Positions 1-11,700 of a stretch of 64,000 nucleotides of DNA are shown here, one piece after another. Numbering within the stretch: position 1 is the first letter of the stretch; the number at the start of each line of letters is the position of its first letter. The DNA lies in NCBI GenBank assembly GCA_002633005.1, contig NMRA01000138.1, positions 349,566 through 413,565 on the forward strand, given 5' to 3'. The position numbers and the translations under genes were made by a program. The DNA is from Phoronis australis. Its lineage: Eukaryota; Phoronida; Phoronidae. Below the pieces are notes generated by a model. It ran no database searches. It saw nothing but the letters and a program-made list of their open reading frames with translations, and was not told the DNA's origin.

Positions 1-763
1 CCTAGTGGCAGTTTTGTTTTTTTTTTTTGCGCCCATGGCTGTATCTCCCAAACCGTTTGCAGGATCTTTACTAAATTTAGCAAGTGTATTTATGTGATGT
101 TGACAGCGGACGATGACAACTTTTGGATGATTCTGACTACCGGTATGCCTCTAGCGGCAATTTTAGTATTTGCCTCTAGTGGCAATTTTAGTATTTTACA
201 TTGACCTCTGTATTTTCATAGGTCTTCAGGTGTACACTTTGTGTTACTTCGTGACTATGAAGGAAAAGTTCCAAGTAGAAATTTGTTTCTGGCATTCTAA
301 TTCTGTGCTAATCTCGTATGTTGGTAAATTTGTTTTTAATTCTATGTTTCTGTGGTGCTTTAAGCAACTGATGTATAGGATGTGTTTGTATTTGAAGATC
401 ACTCACATTTTGCCCCTAGCCTATTGAGACAATGACCATGCCTTTCCATTTTGCAAAGTACAACATACTACATATATGCCCTCTACTGGCCACTTTATGG
501 TACCAATAAACAACCCTAGAAGGATACCGTATACGGTGCAATTGTGGGCGCATTTCAACGCTCTGCGTTGCTCTTGTTTTAATGGGTTTGACATATTCTG
601 TCACCTAGTGGCCGTTTTTATGGCACTCAACACCCCTAGCAGTATACAGTTTGTGGTGTTTGCTCTTGATATGCATTGCATCAGTGTTAATGTTTCAATC
701 AGGTACTGATATTAGCGAATTGAATGTCTTAGAGGTATTGCAATTACATTTCTTGCCTTTTAG

Positions 764-871
764 TTGCAAAATTATCTCCCCTTATCAGAACAAGAAGTCA
801 TCACAATACTGAACCATGCTGAGGCTCACAATGGCTTGATGGATTGCCATATCCCAGCATCTTGTCATTAA
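764..871 (+). CDS. Candidate terminal coding exon, unknown protein
   Basis: After a pyrimidine-rich tract ending in TTTTAG, 35 codons are open up to a TAA. The peptide is protein-like (for example SEQEVITILNHAEAH) and mixes charged and hydrophobic residues, unlike most chance frames nearby. No good donor lies inside, so it would be a last exon. I do not recognise the family. No upstream exon was identified, and the start of the window may cut the gene. It could be a chance open frame. Confidence 0.25.
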   Translation: MQNYLPLSEQEVITILNHAEAHNGLMDCHIPASCH

Positions 872-1496
872 AAGATATTGGTGGCAACATTGTCAATGTT
901 TTATCATTTGGAAAGCGAAAAATAATGGGTCTGACAGATTGGAGTAAATTTGGACGTTGACTCCGAAACAATCATCACGTACCCATCTGCTGTTTGACTT
1001 CTTGAAATTGAATCTGTAAAACCTAGCTGTTTGTCACATCTGATAATTGTCTTGGATTAATTTGAGTGATGCTGTTACATGTTTTAAGAATCAAATTTGC
1101 GTTTGGTGCCATTCAAGGTGATTTTAAACAGGAGTTGTGTTCAGTGAGGCCATAGTAACGTCCGAGTTTGATGAGGTAACACTAGTGTTAGACAAAATCT
1201 CTCAAGTAAATACATGATTGTATGTTTTCCACCTTACTAGCATACACTAGTAAAAGTGGTGCCATTGTAAGTGATTGAACATCTACACTGTAATGTTCAA
1301 TTCTGGGGAAACAGTTAAATGGACATTTACAATACTAAAAATTTCTGTTGTATAAGCTATGATTACTCGACATAAGTGTGTCACAGAAGCGAAACGTTTC
1401 TCACTGAATACGCCCCAGTATACATATTGGCCCACTACATGGCCTTCCTTCAGTAAAAATCTTTGAATAATCTCTAACAACTTGTTTGCCCATCAG

Positions 1497-1672
1497 GTCT
1501 TTTGTCCGCCATGGATTTTGTTGAGCTGAACGTTCAACTGGCCCGCGACAGTCAACAACGGGACCTAACACTGACCACCGCCATTGACATTATGACGCAC
1601 TGCTTTGGAGTAAAGAGGTATGGCAACTACTCACCAGAGTTCAAGCTGCCGAGGCCTGAAGTTTCAAAATGA
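1497..1672 (+). CDS. Candidate coding exon near the 3' end of an unknown gene
   Basis: An acceptor (CATCAG) precedes an open frame that starts after two bases of a split codon and runs 58 codons to TGA. It includes the stretch DFVELNVQLARDSQQRD. Local GC is higher than in the flanks. A good donor (GAG/GTATGG after base 1616) offers a second reading in which the exon is internal. The product is unrecognised. It may belong with the 764-871 stretch or to another gene, and would be convergent with the carrier gene downstream. Confidence 0.35.
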
Positions 1673-1907
1673 TACTAGGGATTCTCAATATTTGGATGTT
1701 TGTATTGCAGTAAAACTCACATAAGTTGAACATGCACATGGGGGATCTTGTTGCAGTTGGGCCTCACTTCAGCGAGTTTTACTGTAGCTGAACTGTGCAG
1801 TGTTGTTTGTTTGTTTCTGAGTGTCTGTGCTGCTAACAGTGGGGGTGTGTCAACCTCTCACTCAGTAAAGGTTGGTTTTTGGATGGAATGAGTGTGATAA
1901 CTGAGAC

Positions 1908-2830
1908 ACATCTCGAGGGGGAGATACATTGGTGACGACTGGGTACAGGTAGTGAGGTAGATACATTGGTGATGACTGGCCTGGGTACAGCTAGTGAGGT
2001 ATATACATTGGTGACTACTGGGTACAGCTAGTGAGGTATATACATTGGTGACGACTGGGTACAGGTAGTGGGGTAGATACATTGATGACGACTGGGTACA
2101 GGTAGTGGGGTAGATACATTGGTGACGACTGGGTACAGGTAGTGAGGTAGATACATTGGTGATGACTGGCCTGGGTACAGCTAGTGAGGTATATACATTG
2201 GTGACTACTGGGTACAGCTAGTGAGGTATATACATTGGTGACGACTGGGTACAGGTAGTGGGGTAGATACATTGATGACGACTGGGTACAGGTAGTGGGG
2301 TAGATACATTGGTGACGACTGGGTACAGGTAGTGAGGTAGATACATTGGTGATGACTGGCCTGGGTACAGCTAGTGAGGTATATACATTGGTGACTACTG
2401 GGTACAGCTAGTGAGGTATATACATTGGTGACGACTGGGTACAGGTAGTGGGGTAGATACATTGATGACGACTGGGTACAGGTAGTGGGGTAGATACATT
2501 GGTGACGACTGGGTACAGGTAGTGAGGTAGATACATTGGTGATGACTGGCCTGGGTACAGCTAGTGAGGTATATACATTGGTGACTACTGGGTACAGCTA
2601 GTGAGGTATATACATTGGTGACGACTGGGTACAGGTAGTGGGGTAGATACATTGGTGACTACTGGGTACAGGTAGTGAGGTAGATACATTGGTGACGACT
2701 GGGTGCAGGTAGTGAGGTAGTTACATTGGTGACTACTGGGTACAGGTAGTGGGGGAGATACATTGGTGACTACTGGGTACAGGTAGTGAGGTAGATACAT
2801 TGGTGACAACTGGGTACAGGTAGTGGGGGA
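1908..2830. repeat. Minisatellite with a 190-bp higher-order unit
   Basis: Tandem 37-bp monomers of the type GATACATTGGTGACGACTGG... fill this block. In the central part five monomers form a larger unit: four of 37 bp plus one of 42 bp that carries an extra CCTGG-type insertion, 190 bp in all. About four units repeat with almost no differences, as same-frame copies at 2015, 2205, 2395 and 2585 show. The outer monomers are more diverged. The minus-strand open frames here are products of a repeat without stops, not genes. Confidence 0.97.
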
Positions 2831-3001
2831 GCCTGAGTGTAGCTCTCATACATTTTTGTGCACTTTTTGTTGACTGCACTGATGTACAAGAATGTCCGGG
2901 TATACAGAATGAGAAATTTTCTGTTCATTAATTTGCGTACACTGGCCATTCCCCATGGTGAGGTATTGACGTGATTCTTCCATTTTTGACTTCATGTTAT
3001 G

Positions 3002-3330
3002 TAGGACCCTAGAAAAATGCTCAATTTTAGCCAACTTTGGAACATCGTATCTCAGAACTGGCTTATGGGATTCACATGAAACTTTCAGATACTAGGCTTT
3101 GTACACTCTTCTCAAAAACTACAAATTGTTTTTAAAGTGTTCCACTTTTGCACGAGGACTATCAAAAAATAGGACTCATGATTTTCATGAAAAAAGATGA
3201 AGTTGCTCTAAACAAAAACAAAACAATAATTTAGAAAAAAGTTGCATCATTTTTCAGGTTTTATCTTGAACATATGTCGTAGTTTATGAAATTTGGTGAT
3301 GTCATCGAAATTGTTGTTTTGTTACGAATG
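3002..3330 (+). repeat. Dispersed repeat family A, copy 1
   Basis: It begins with a CCCTAGAAAAATG-type block followed by a TGGAACATCGTATCTCAGAA-type block. A GAAACTTTCAGAT block and a TTTTTGATAG-like block in complement follow. The same order recurs at 41340-41720 and, inverted, at five other places in the window. Confidence 0.75.
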
Positions 3331-4027
3331 TACCTTTCTTTTTTGCTTAATTTTCCTAACAAAGCAAGGTTACATGACTTAATTAGTGTTAAGATTGGTT
3401 TAAGGTCAAAAATCAAATTCTATAGACTTTCTTCTTTCAGAAAATATATGATTTTGCCGAGATAAATTATATTATAGTTTCATAGATATTTGTCTAATTG
3501 TACAGACTTTTCGATAAGGTCCTGCATAACCTTTGTTGTTTTTATAATAATTATAATAACTTGCAGTCACGTTGATGGTATATCTTTGTTATGCATTTTG
3601 TGTAGGTATTATAATCCCCTTGCACCATATGTTTTTATGCATTTTGTGTTGGTTATAATACCTTTCCATACCTTTGCATGTCTCAGTGGTGTTATATTCC
3701 TATAAAGGCAGCTATCGTAACAACGAAAAAGTGTGTTTGACGTTCACGCACAAGTTGTGGTTTTGTATTTTTTGTACTGAATAATATCGTGTGAACATAC
3801 TTTAGTGTTGGTCTTGAATCATTTCAGTCTTTATCTATTACTGTTATTTCAGTGTTCATTAATCGTAAAGCCTCTGTGATCAAGGTTTCTCTGGGACTTT
3901 CATATCATGTTGTTTAATACTGCATGACCCAAATACTATGAAGCGTTTGACATTTTTCTTCTATGCTAACTGACTCAAACTATTTACTCTCTTGATTCCA
4001 TAATATGTTAAAACACCTTTGTATGAG

Positions 4028-5400
4028 AGCATTTTGGGCTTGAAAGGGGTAACTGGTCCACATGTTGGCTTAGAATTTTGCAGTTGGTTGTAAATCACGT
4101 TTTGCTCACAAACAACAGGCCTTTAGAGATTAACATGCAACATTACAGCGTTCTGTCGTTCAGTAACTTTTCCAGACGTGAGGGGTGCTGAACGTGCGAT
4201 AACATCTGGCTCAGCTCAGTCTTTTGTCCCATATGATAACAAGCAGGCCAATTATCTCCCAGGCTTCAAAGGAAACGTATGGTGGTTGCACGCTATTGGC
4301 GAACGCGTATGAACACAGTCAAACCAAGTGCGTCCGTTTGGACAGAATAGATTGTGTTAACTTCTGTTGTAGTTGGGCGATTTTGGTGATTCAAAAACGG
4401 AACATGATCAACATTTGACGAGAAATTCAGAAATTCTATTGGTTTAAGCTCAAATATGTTATAACTTAACTTTATTTTTAACAGCACAACCCAGTCAGGC
4501 TAGATACGATCTGATCGGAGATTAGAGCAATTATCGAAGAAAAGAGCACAGGCCCTCCAACCATAAATGCCAGAATGGAGTTAATCAGTTGTGTAAGATA
4601 TTGGCTAGGGGGGTAAACTTCCCAACTTGTTGTTGGGCTATAGAATCGAACAAGTTGGGAGCAACGGGATGTCGCCTTCATGAAATCAGTGAAAGAAGAT
4701 CATTGTGAACCCTGTTCTTTATATACAACTGTCCCAGCTGGACTATGGAAATAAACACAACTTGGCCATGGGTTTATGGTCCTGGGTAAGAAGATAATTG
4801 TTTGATTACTCCCCTTGTGGATAGGTGAGCCCAGAATGAGGGTGGGTTAAATACAGACTCCACTGTATGCTGATTGGTCTGGTGTGAATTCCATCAAGAC
4901 AGTGAGTCTTCCTTGTTCATCGTGGTAGAATTGTCACACAGGTCTATTGTCTCGTGCCAAAATCCCAAATTTCAAATTGCAATAAATGGAATCTTCCTGT
5001 TTAAATTATCATTTTACTGTATTCCATCCATGCCTTTACTATGTGTAATGATTAGGGATGCTGAATTGCTCCACCCCAAAATATGAACTAGTGACGGGTG
5101 CTGCATGTGACAGTTTCAGTAGCATTCAGGGCTGTGCTATTCAAAACCCATGGAGGTAATAAGACAATTATTTTCTCAGCCAGGACCATAAACCCTTTGT
5201 TGAAAAGTGTTTATTGACACAGGCCTACTGGGACAGTTGTATGACCAAGAGCAGAGTTGACAAAGAACTACTTTCTCTGACCTTGCATGTCAATTTCAAG
5301 AAGCCTATTGTGTGTGAACGACACTGATGATTTACACCTATTGCAAAATTCTAAGCCACTGCACGGTCTAGTTACCCCCTCCAAGCCCAAAATGAGGGTG
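4028..5400. repeat. Large imperfect fold-back repeat with a nested insertion
   Basis: The segment 4028-4145 matches the reverse complement of about 5270-5400; both contain GGCTTAGAATTTTGCA. The segment 4690-4830 matches the reverse complement of 5145-5270, sharing TACAACTGTCCCAG and GGTTTATGGTCCTGG. The two arm pairs have different centres, which means roughly 530 bp (about 4150-4685) was inserted into the left arm. It resembles a non-autonomous fold-back DNA transposon. I see no coding capacity. Confidence 0.8.
4621..4659. repeat. 11-bp perfect hairpin inside the fold-back insertion
   Basis: CCCAACTTGTT at 4621-4631 is exactly reverse-complemented at 4649-4659, leaving a 17-base loop. It lies near the right edge of the segment inserted into the left fold-back arm and may be an end of that segment. 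Confidence 0.7.
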
Positions 5401-5702
5401 TAGTGAATGGTTTGAGTAAATTCAGGTAGAAAATTCATATTTTTGTACTTGAGAAGTAAATAAACGTTTTAGTGTGAAAGATTGTATTGATATAATAATC
5501 ATATTAAGATTTTTTTCAAATTATACTGGAGTCATTTAGATTCATGCTTGATTCTGGAAAGTGAAGTGTGCTTTCAGAGCCATGTCAGATGGGAGGGTGT
5601 GCCCTGCCAGCTTATGAATCTGCATGTAATAAATTTATCCACTGGATGTTCGTGTAGGGTGTGATGATATGTCCCATAACAGACTGTAGCTAGTGTTGTT
5701 GG

Positions 5703-8700
5703 TTATGTCTGGTTAAGATATTTCAGTGTCTGCGAATGTGCTAGGAATGTCACAGCATTGACCGGAAATGCCCTTAAACTGGTGATGAGTGTGCCATTAA
5801 AGAACACTCGCACACCATGAGCCAAGTACATCTGCACCGCACAGTCCCAAGCATTGCGATACTGTCCAATCATATCACTTTGTAGCCGACTTTTGATGAC
5901 GTCAAAAGGCATTATGCTCATCCAGGCAATCACTCCTGAAAAAGTCAAAGATGTATGGTTACCATGAGGGCAACTCCACTGGGAAGCAGCACCCCCTGGG
6001 TGAGCAGAGTTCAAGTTTAGTAGAATATGTAATTGACATCATGAAAACAGCAGTCACCATGATTATTTATGTTTGTAGAAAACTCTCCTCTGAAGCTGAA
6101 TCTGTCCATTAGGTTGCAGTAACCAATACTGGCATCCTGGCTACGGGAAGAGAGCACAGTAATCAAAACAACAGCAGCGATTTGAGGCCTGGTCGAAAGG
6201 CTTCGATAGATTGAGCTGTTAACCATTTCTTATTCAGATCAAATTGTTAGAGGGAATTGTCGCGTAGTCGGCTTACCTGAACACCCTCCAGCAATGAGAC
6301 TAGCAGCGACACCAGCGGAATCGCAATGCGGCGACAAGTAGTTAAAGAGAACCTCGTACGTTAATATGTAAAATCCAAAACTATAACTGTCTCTGACTGC
6401 CAGTACCGGGAGGCCCCTGAAAAAACCTCTCAGACCATATTTTCCGTGTACGTATCTTACACATTCAATTGGTCCTTTGTAGAAAGCACTGTTAACTGAA
6501 AAAAAGAACAGACTTACTAGTAGTGCGCACGGCGGTTTCCGGGCCCGTCCCTCACGAGCCCATTATCATACATGAAACCAGTTTGTATGCAGATACGTCT
6601 TCTGCCGAAAACGACAACCAAAAACGGACGTTTGAGAAAACGCTGTCCACTGAGTGCGGAATAATGCCATGTTCACTGTAGTCGTGTGAAAGGTGAACAC
6701 TTTCTGATTTTCGCATGAAATGCTAGCGTCACGCTTATTCGCCGTGTGAACGGGAATTAAGATGTGAAAATGATGCGGGCGTTTTCAAAATGAAAACGCA
6801 ATCGTGTGGACAGGACCTTAGTGAAAAGCTGTTACAAGTACATTCACTAAATAAGTCAGTTCTGGCCCTTCTTGTGCCACTGCTAAAAAATCTAAATAAA
6901 AGCATGGGCGGCGAACAAGGGGGGGCGCATTTTTTAAAAAGCTCTAGTTGAATTTCCCTAATGTTAAGAAACAAGTGATATAGGGCTTGCTGGGAAAATT
7001 TTAATTTTCTTAAATATATCCCTAATGTTTTCTCCATTAAAGTTCACCGTGTCTTGCGTGACCGACGTTACCCTGCCAGTAGAGTTGGCTCCACCGCCCA
7101 TGAAAAATGTGTCAGTTCTGAAGGAAACGTGAGATTCTATGCAAACGAATTTTCTTTGACCCAGTCATACTGTTATGAGACCGCTTGAATTTATTACAAC
7201 AGTCAATGCTTGTAAATAGCAAGCTACTGATTCAATTTTTAGTGCGAAAATCATTGAATGATGAGATAGATATTACATGCAATTAGACCATAAGAAAGGG
7301 ACCAACACGATAATTGACAAAAATGACAAATACTCAGTGGTCGACATTGATAACTTACCCTTTGAAACGGAGTTGTTTGAAACCTGAGCTTGTAGAGTAC
7401 ACTTAACGACCTCTGTCGGACACATGGGTAACGTTTGAGCAACTCCAGCAATGCATCCTGCGGCGAATATCTGAGCATATGAGGCCGAGTTACTTTCATG
7501 AATCCCAAGTATTACTTTCAGTGAATGTCCATAAACACCGAAATAAACAGTATTCTGAATCACTCCGTTTAGCAGTGGAAAAGACATACCGCGGAACATC
7601 CCTTGAACCTGGATAAAATGGAGAACATGTGACGTAAATGTGAAATATACGTTACCGCGATTAGTAAATATAGGTTTGATGATTGAGCAGGAATCATGAA
7701 CAAATAATGTGTATACCCAACCAAATTTAACTTCCGACATGCTTTTATGTGTAGTTGGCTATTTGTAAGATATCTGCTGTTTTAAAGTTCAGGAACACCT
7801 GTGATTTCTGTTCCTTTCTCAATCTTGAAATACAAAAAATATCAACTTTCACAACCCAATAATAGTCATAGTACATATCAAAGTGTTATGACAGATCTTA
7901 TGCCCCAATGTTGTTGCTTTACAGCAGTGGAGGCTTCCAGAATAGTGCTACGGGGACAACTGAAAATGAACGCATGTCATTCTGTAAATATAAGAGGTGC
8001 AATTTTATGAACGCGCTCACTAATCAACGCGTTTGGCAAATGGTGGGCAACTGAATTTGAAGAAGCTTTTGGCTAATAAGGCCTATCGGTCTGAAGTCGC
8101 CACCTGCAATCTGAAGTCGCCTTTGTCAGACAAATCGGGCGCTCCATGGAATGGACATGCTTAGCTTGCTACAGTCGGGAAGCCCCAAGCGACGGGCTTC
8201 GAATTGACTGACAATTTAATTCTATAATACTCAGTTGACCATTTTGAATTTTCCCGAAATAAATCTTTTTACTCTCTCTTGCTGAAATAATAGGGTTCAC
8301 ACGAGCAAATGCGCCATCAAATTGCGAAACGTGGTCAATGTAACCCAATCACTGAGAATCAGGAAAATCTTTTTACTCTGCGCGTGTAAGCGCAGAGTAC
8401 TATTGTTCCTGGGTTTTCTTCAATTTTATATTCTTATTACTCTGCGCGTGTAAGCGCAGAGTACTGTTGTTCCTGGGTTTTCTTCAATTTTATTCTTATT
8501 CTTCTTCTTATTCTTCTTCCGACCAACTTTGAGGCTTAATAACTCCAAATTGGGTGCAGATACGGTCTTTAAATTCAGCATATGACTTTTGACAGTATAT
8601 AAATTTTGATTGGTTATATAATCATATTCCATATTGCACAGGAAGAGGTCGTTTGGTGCAAAGGTCATATAATTTTCAAAATGCTACTCCTCCTTCAGTT

Positions 8701-11700
8701 TTAAAGCTATCTTTTTCAAATTCGGTGCACAGGTATAAGTCAACATGACAATTTAAAAAATTACTTTTCTAAGTAATCGGGTCATCCAATCAGGTGAAAT
8801 AGGTCAAAGGTCATTAGGTGCAAACTAAAATTTTGAGCTAGACACTTCAAATTGACAGGTCTGATTGCCACAGGTAAATCAAATCGGAATCCAAAGTTTC
8901 AGGTCATTTAGTGCAAACATGGGGTCATTAGGTGCATTTTTCTTCTGAAAATTTGACCTTTTCAATCAGCAAGTATTCTGATGTGTCAACCGTTAGACAA
9001 CTGTGATTCTCAGCGTTAAACACATTTTCCATGGGCTTTGCAATAATTCTCCTAAAGATGCTTAAAATGCACCGGATAAGGTCAATTAGTGCAAAGGTCA
9101 TGTAACGTTCAAAATGTTATATCTCTTACGTTTTTCAAGGAATTCTTTTCAATTTCAGCACACTGGTGTAAGTCAACATGCCAATTGAATACCCTACTTT
9201 ACTTCGCAATAGGCCTAACCAATCAGAAAAAATAGGTCAAAGGTCATTGAGTGCAAACTAAAATTTTGAGCTAGAGACTTCAGAATTACGTATCTGTTTA
9301 CTAAGTGCGATTGAGTATGAATTCTAAATTTTCAGGTCATTTGGTGCACCCATGGGGTCATTAGGTGCATTTTTCTTCTGAAAGTTTGACCACTTCATTC
9401 ATCTTGTATTCTGAAGTGCTTAAAGTAAAACATCTGTGATTATTAGCATTAACCACACTTTTAATCGAGTTAACAATTACTTCCTCATCAGGGCTCATAA
9501 TGCACCGGAAGAGGTCAATTAGTGGAAAGGTCATCAAAAAATTAATATGTAATTTCTCCTACAATTTTAAAGAATTACTTTTCATATTGGTAAACGGGTT
9601 GCTGTCAGTAACTTCCAATAATAATTCCAGTAATACGCCCGCGCAGAGTCCGTTATTGTCACGCCGTGACAATAATCTTTCTAGTTTATAATTATTATTG
9701 TCCAATTACTATTGTTCGTGTAGAAAGAGATGAAACACTTTAAGAAATGAGGCACCCGTCTTTTTCATGTGTTACTGATCTTTGTTTATTATTGAGAACA
9801 CAAGTAAAAATACACCAAAACCTGTCGCATGCCGATTTCACCAGATATCAACAGGGTTCCCCGACGTATAATCGCCTTCATGTTTGGGAAGATTGGTGGA
9901 AACTTGGTTGAAGGCACGATTGTACTTTAGACAGCTTAATATATACTCGCTCGTAGTCTCTATACTCTATGCAATCTCCTATCTTCAGGCGTGTGATTAT
10001 GAAGCAAAACACCAAGAGCGACGTAACGGACAAACAATTTATAATAGTTGCTATAATTTGAGACCACGTATCATCATCAGGCAATAGGGTGAAATGAACG
10101 TGGAAGAGAAATAAACTGTGAAATAAAACGGTAACATCGGGTAGAAGGGCATGCAAGCAGAGAGTGTAAATGTGTCACACGGTACCACAAGACTAACGGA
10201 ACACGGCTACAAAATGTTTAATCGAAATGTGTCATTTTCTGCATAGCGAATAGCGGTATTGTCAACTACTTATTTCCTAGTTATTTTCCGGCCATGTTTG
10301 GCAGTGCTGTAGTGGTAAAATTAGAGGTAAAATGAGTAGGCGCTCAAAGCCCACCTCATCATCTTGAGCACTGAACGTAACTTACGGTGTGTGGGTGCTA
10401 CGTTCAAATGCCAAAAGGTGGTTGGCTGCACCTACGTGCGCCTACGCCCTACTACAGCATGTTTGGTGGAGATAAGATTTTTTAGTTATTCCACGAAAAT
10501 GCCTTCGGAGATTAACACGGACATCGAAACATGCATTTTGACCATTGATGATTCTTACGAACAAATTAAGTCCATGATCGCCCTGTTTACGCGGTCTGCT
10601 AATTACAATGTTAGAAAATTTGGAGGCGAACTGAGTAACGTACTCCAAGGACTATTGCGATCTGAAAGCACTGCGTAAAGTCATTTATACTGTGAAAGCG
10701 AAGAGAGAAAGAGTGAAATGGAGAATGCCTCATTCAATCATTTTTAGACTCACCATACCGCGGTTGAACATAAGTTTTACAGCCTCCCATGTGCCTTGAT
10801 GTTTCGTGGAGGTTGATTGAACTTGTAGCATTACCTGCAATGAGGACGAGACATCATTCCCAGATCACTGTTAGCATGTGAGTTTATGAATAGATAAAAT
10901 CAATCCGGTTTTCCTATGAACATTTCGCACAAACTTATTCGGAAGGAGAGAGTACTATTAATATGTTCAATTGGTATATTAGGCCATCAAAAACATATTT
11001 GCTTCTGGCCTGTATCCCGACTCATTTTGAGACATGCGCTTACCGACATAAAACATCCGCACTCATCACGTTGCTCGTGTTCTTTTTTGAAAAGCAGCAC
11101 AAAGGCATGTCAGCAATATTTAAAAACGCCGTGATTTGCCAAGGGATGAGCAAAAACAAACCCTGCAACATTTTGCTCGTCTCGCATGAAGCTTCTTATT
11201 GAAAAGGTGAGCAACAATAGAAAGGACCTGAATGCCTATTCTAGAGAAGTTACTCCCCCAATTGCTTTCTGGGATAGTCGCCTCTAAGGAGCCAATTGTC
11301 TTTTTTCAGTTTCTTTTTCACGCACGCTTTGATCAACAATACACACTGCCTTCGTCGTTCTTTTTCACGGGCGCCCAGGAACGATTTCAGATAACTTTGA
11401 ATTGAGGCTTTCGTTAAAACTTGCAATTAAATCACAAAACACAACAAATTTTGCTGTTTTATAGCTCTGTAACAAGCGTTTAATGACTTGAAGAAGTCAT
11501 TCTTATCCAACCCCCAAAATGTGGTGCGAATGCGCACCTTAAAAACGAGATGATTTAGAGTTCTCTGAACAAATCTGTATTGATATAAAAAGGGGTTTAC
11601 TTTTTTGGTGAAGAAATTCCAGGAACATTCAGCAAACTTGTTTTTAAAATTTGAATATACTATAAGTTTCTCGGAGAACGTCATCAGATAAAGTCTTCGT

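Noticed and set aside
1858-2809. Series of 74-85 residue minus-strand frames, repeated every 190 bp
   Set aside because: They are translations of the minisatellite, which lacks stops in that frame; no start context, splice sites or diverse composition.
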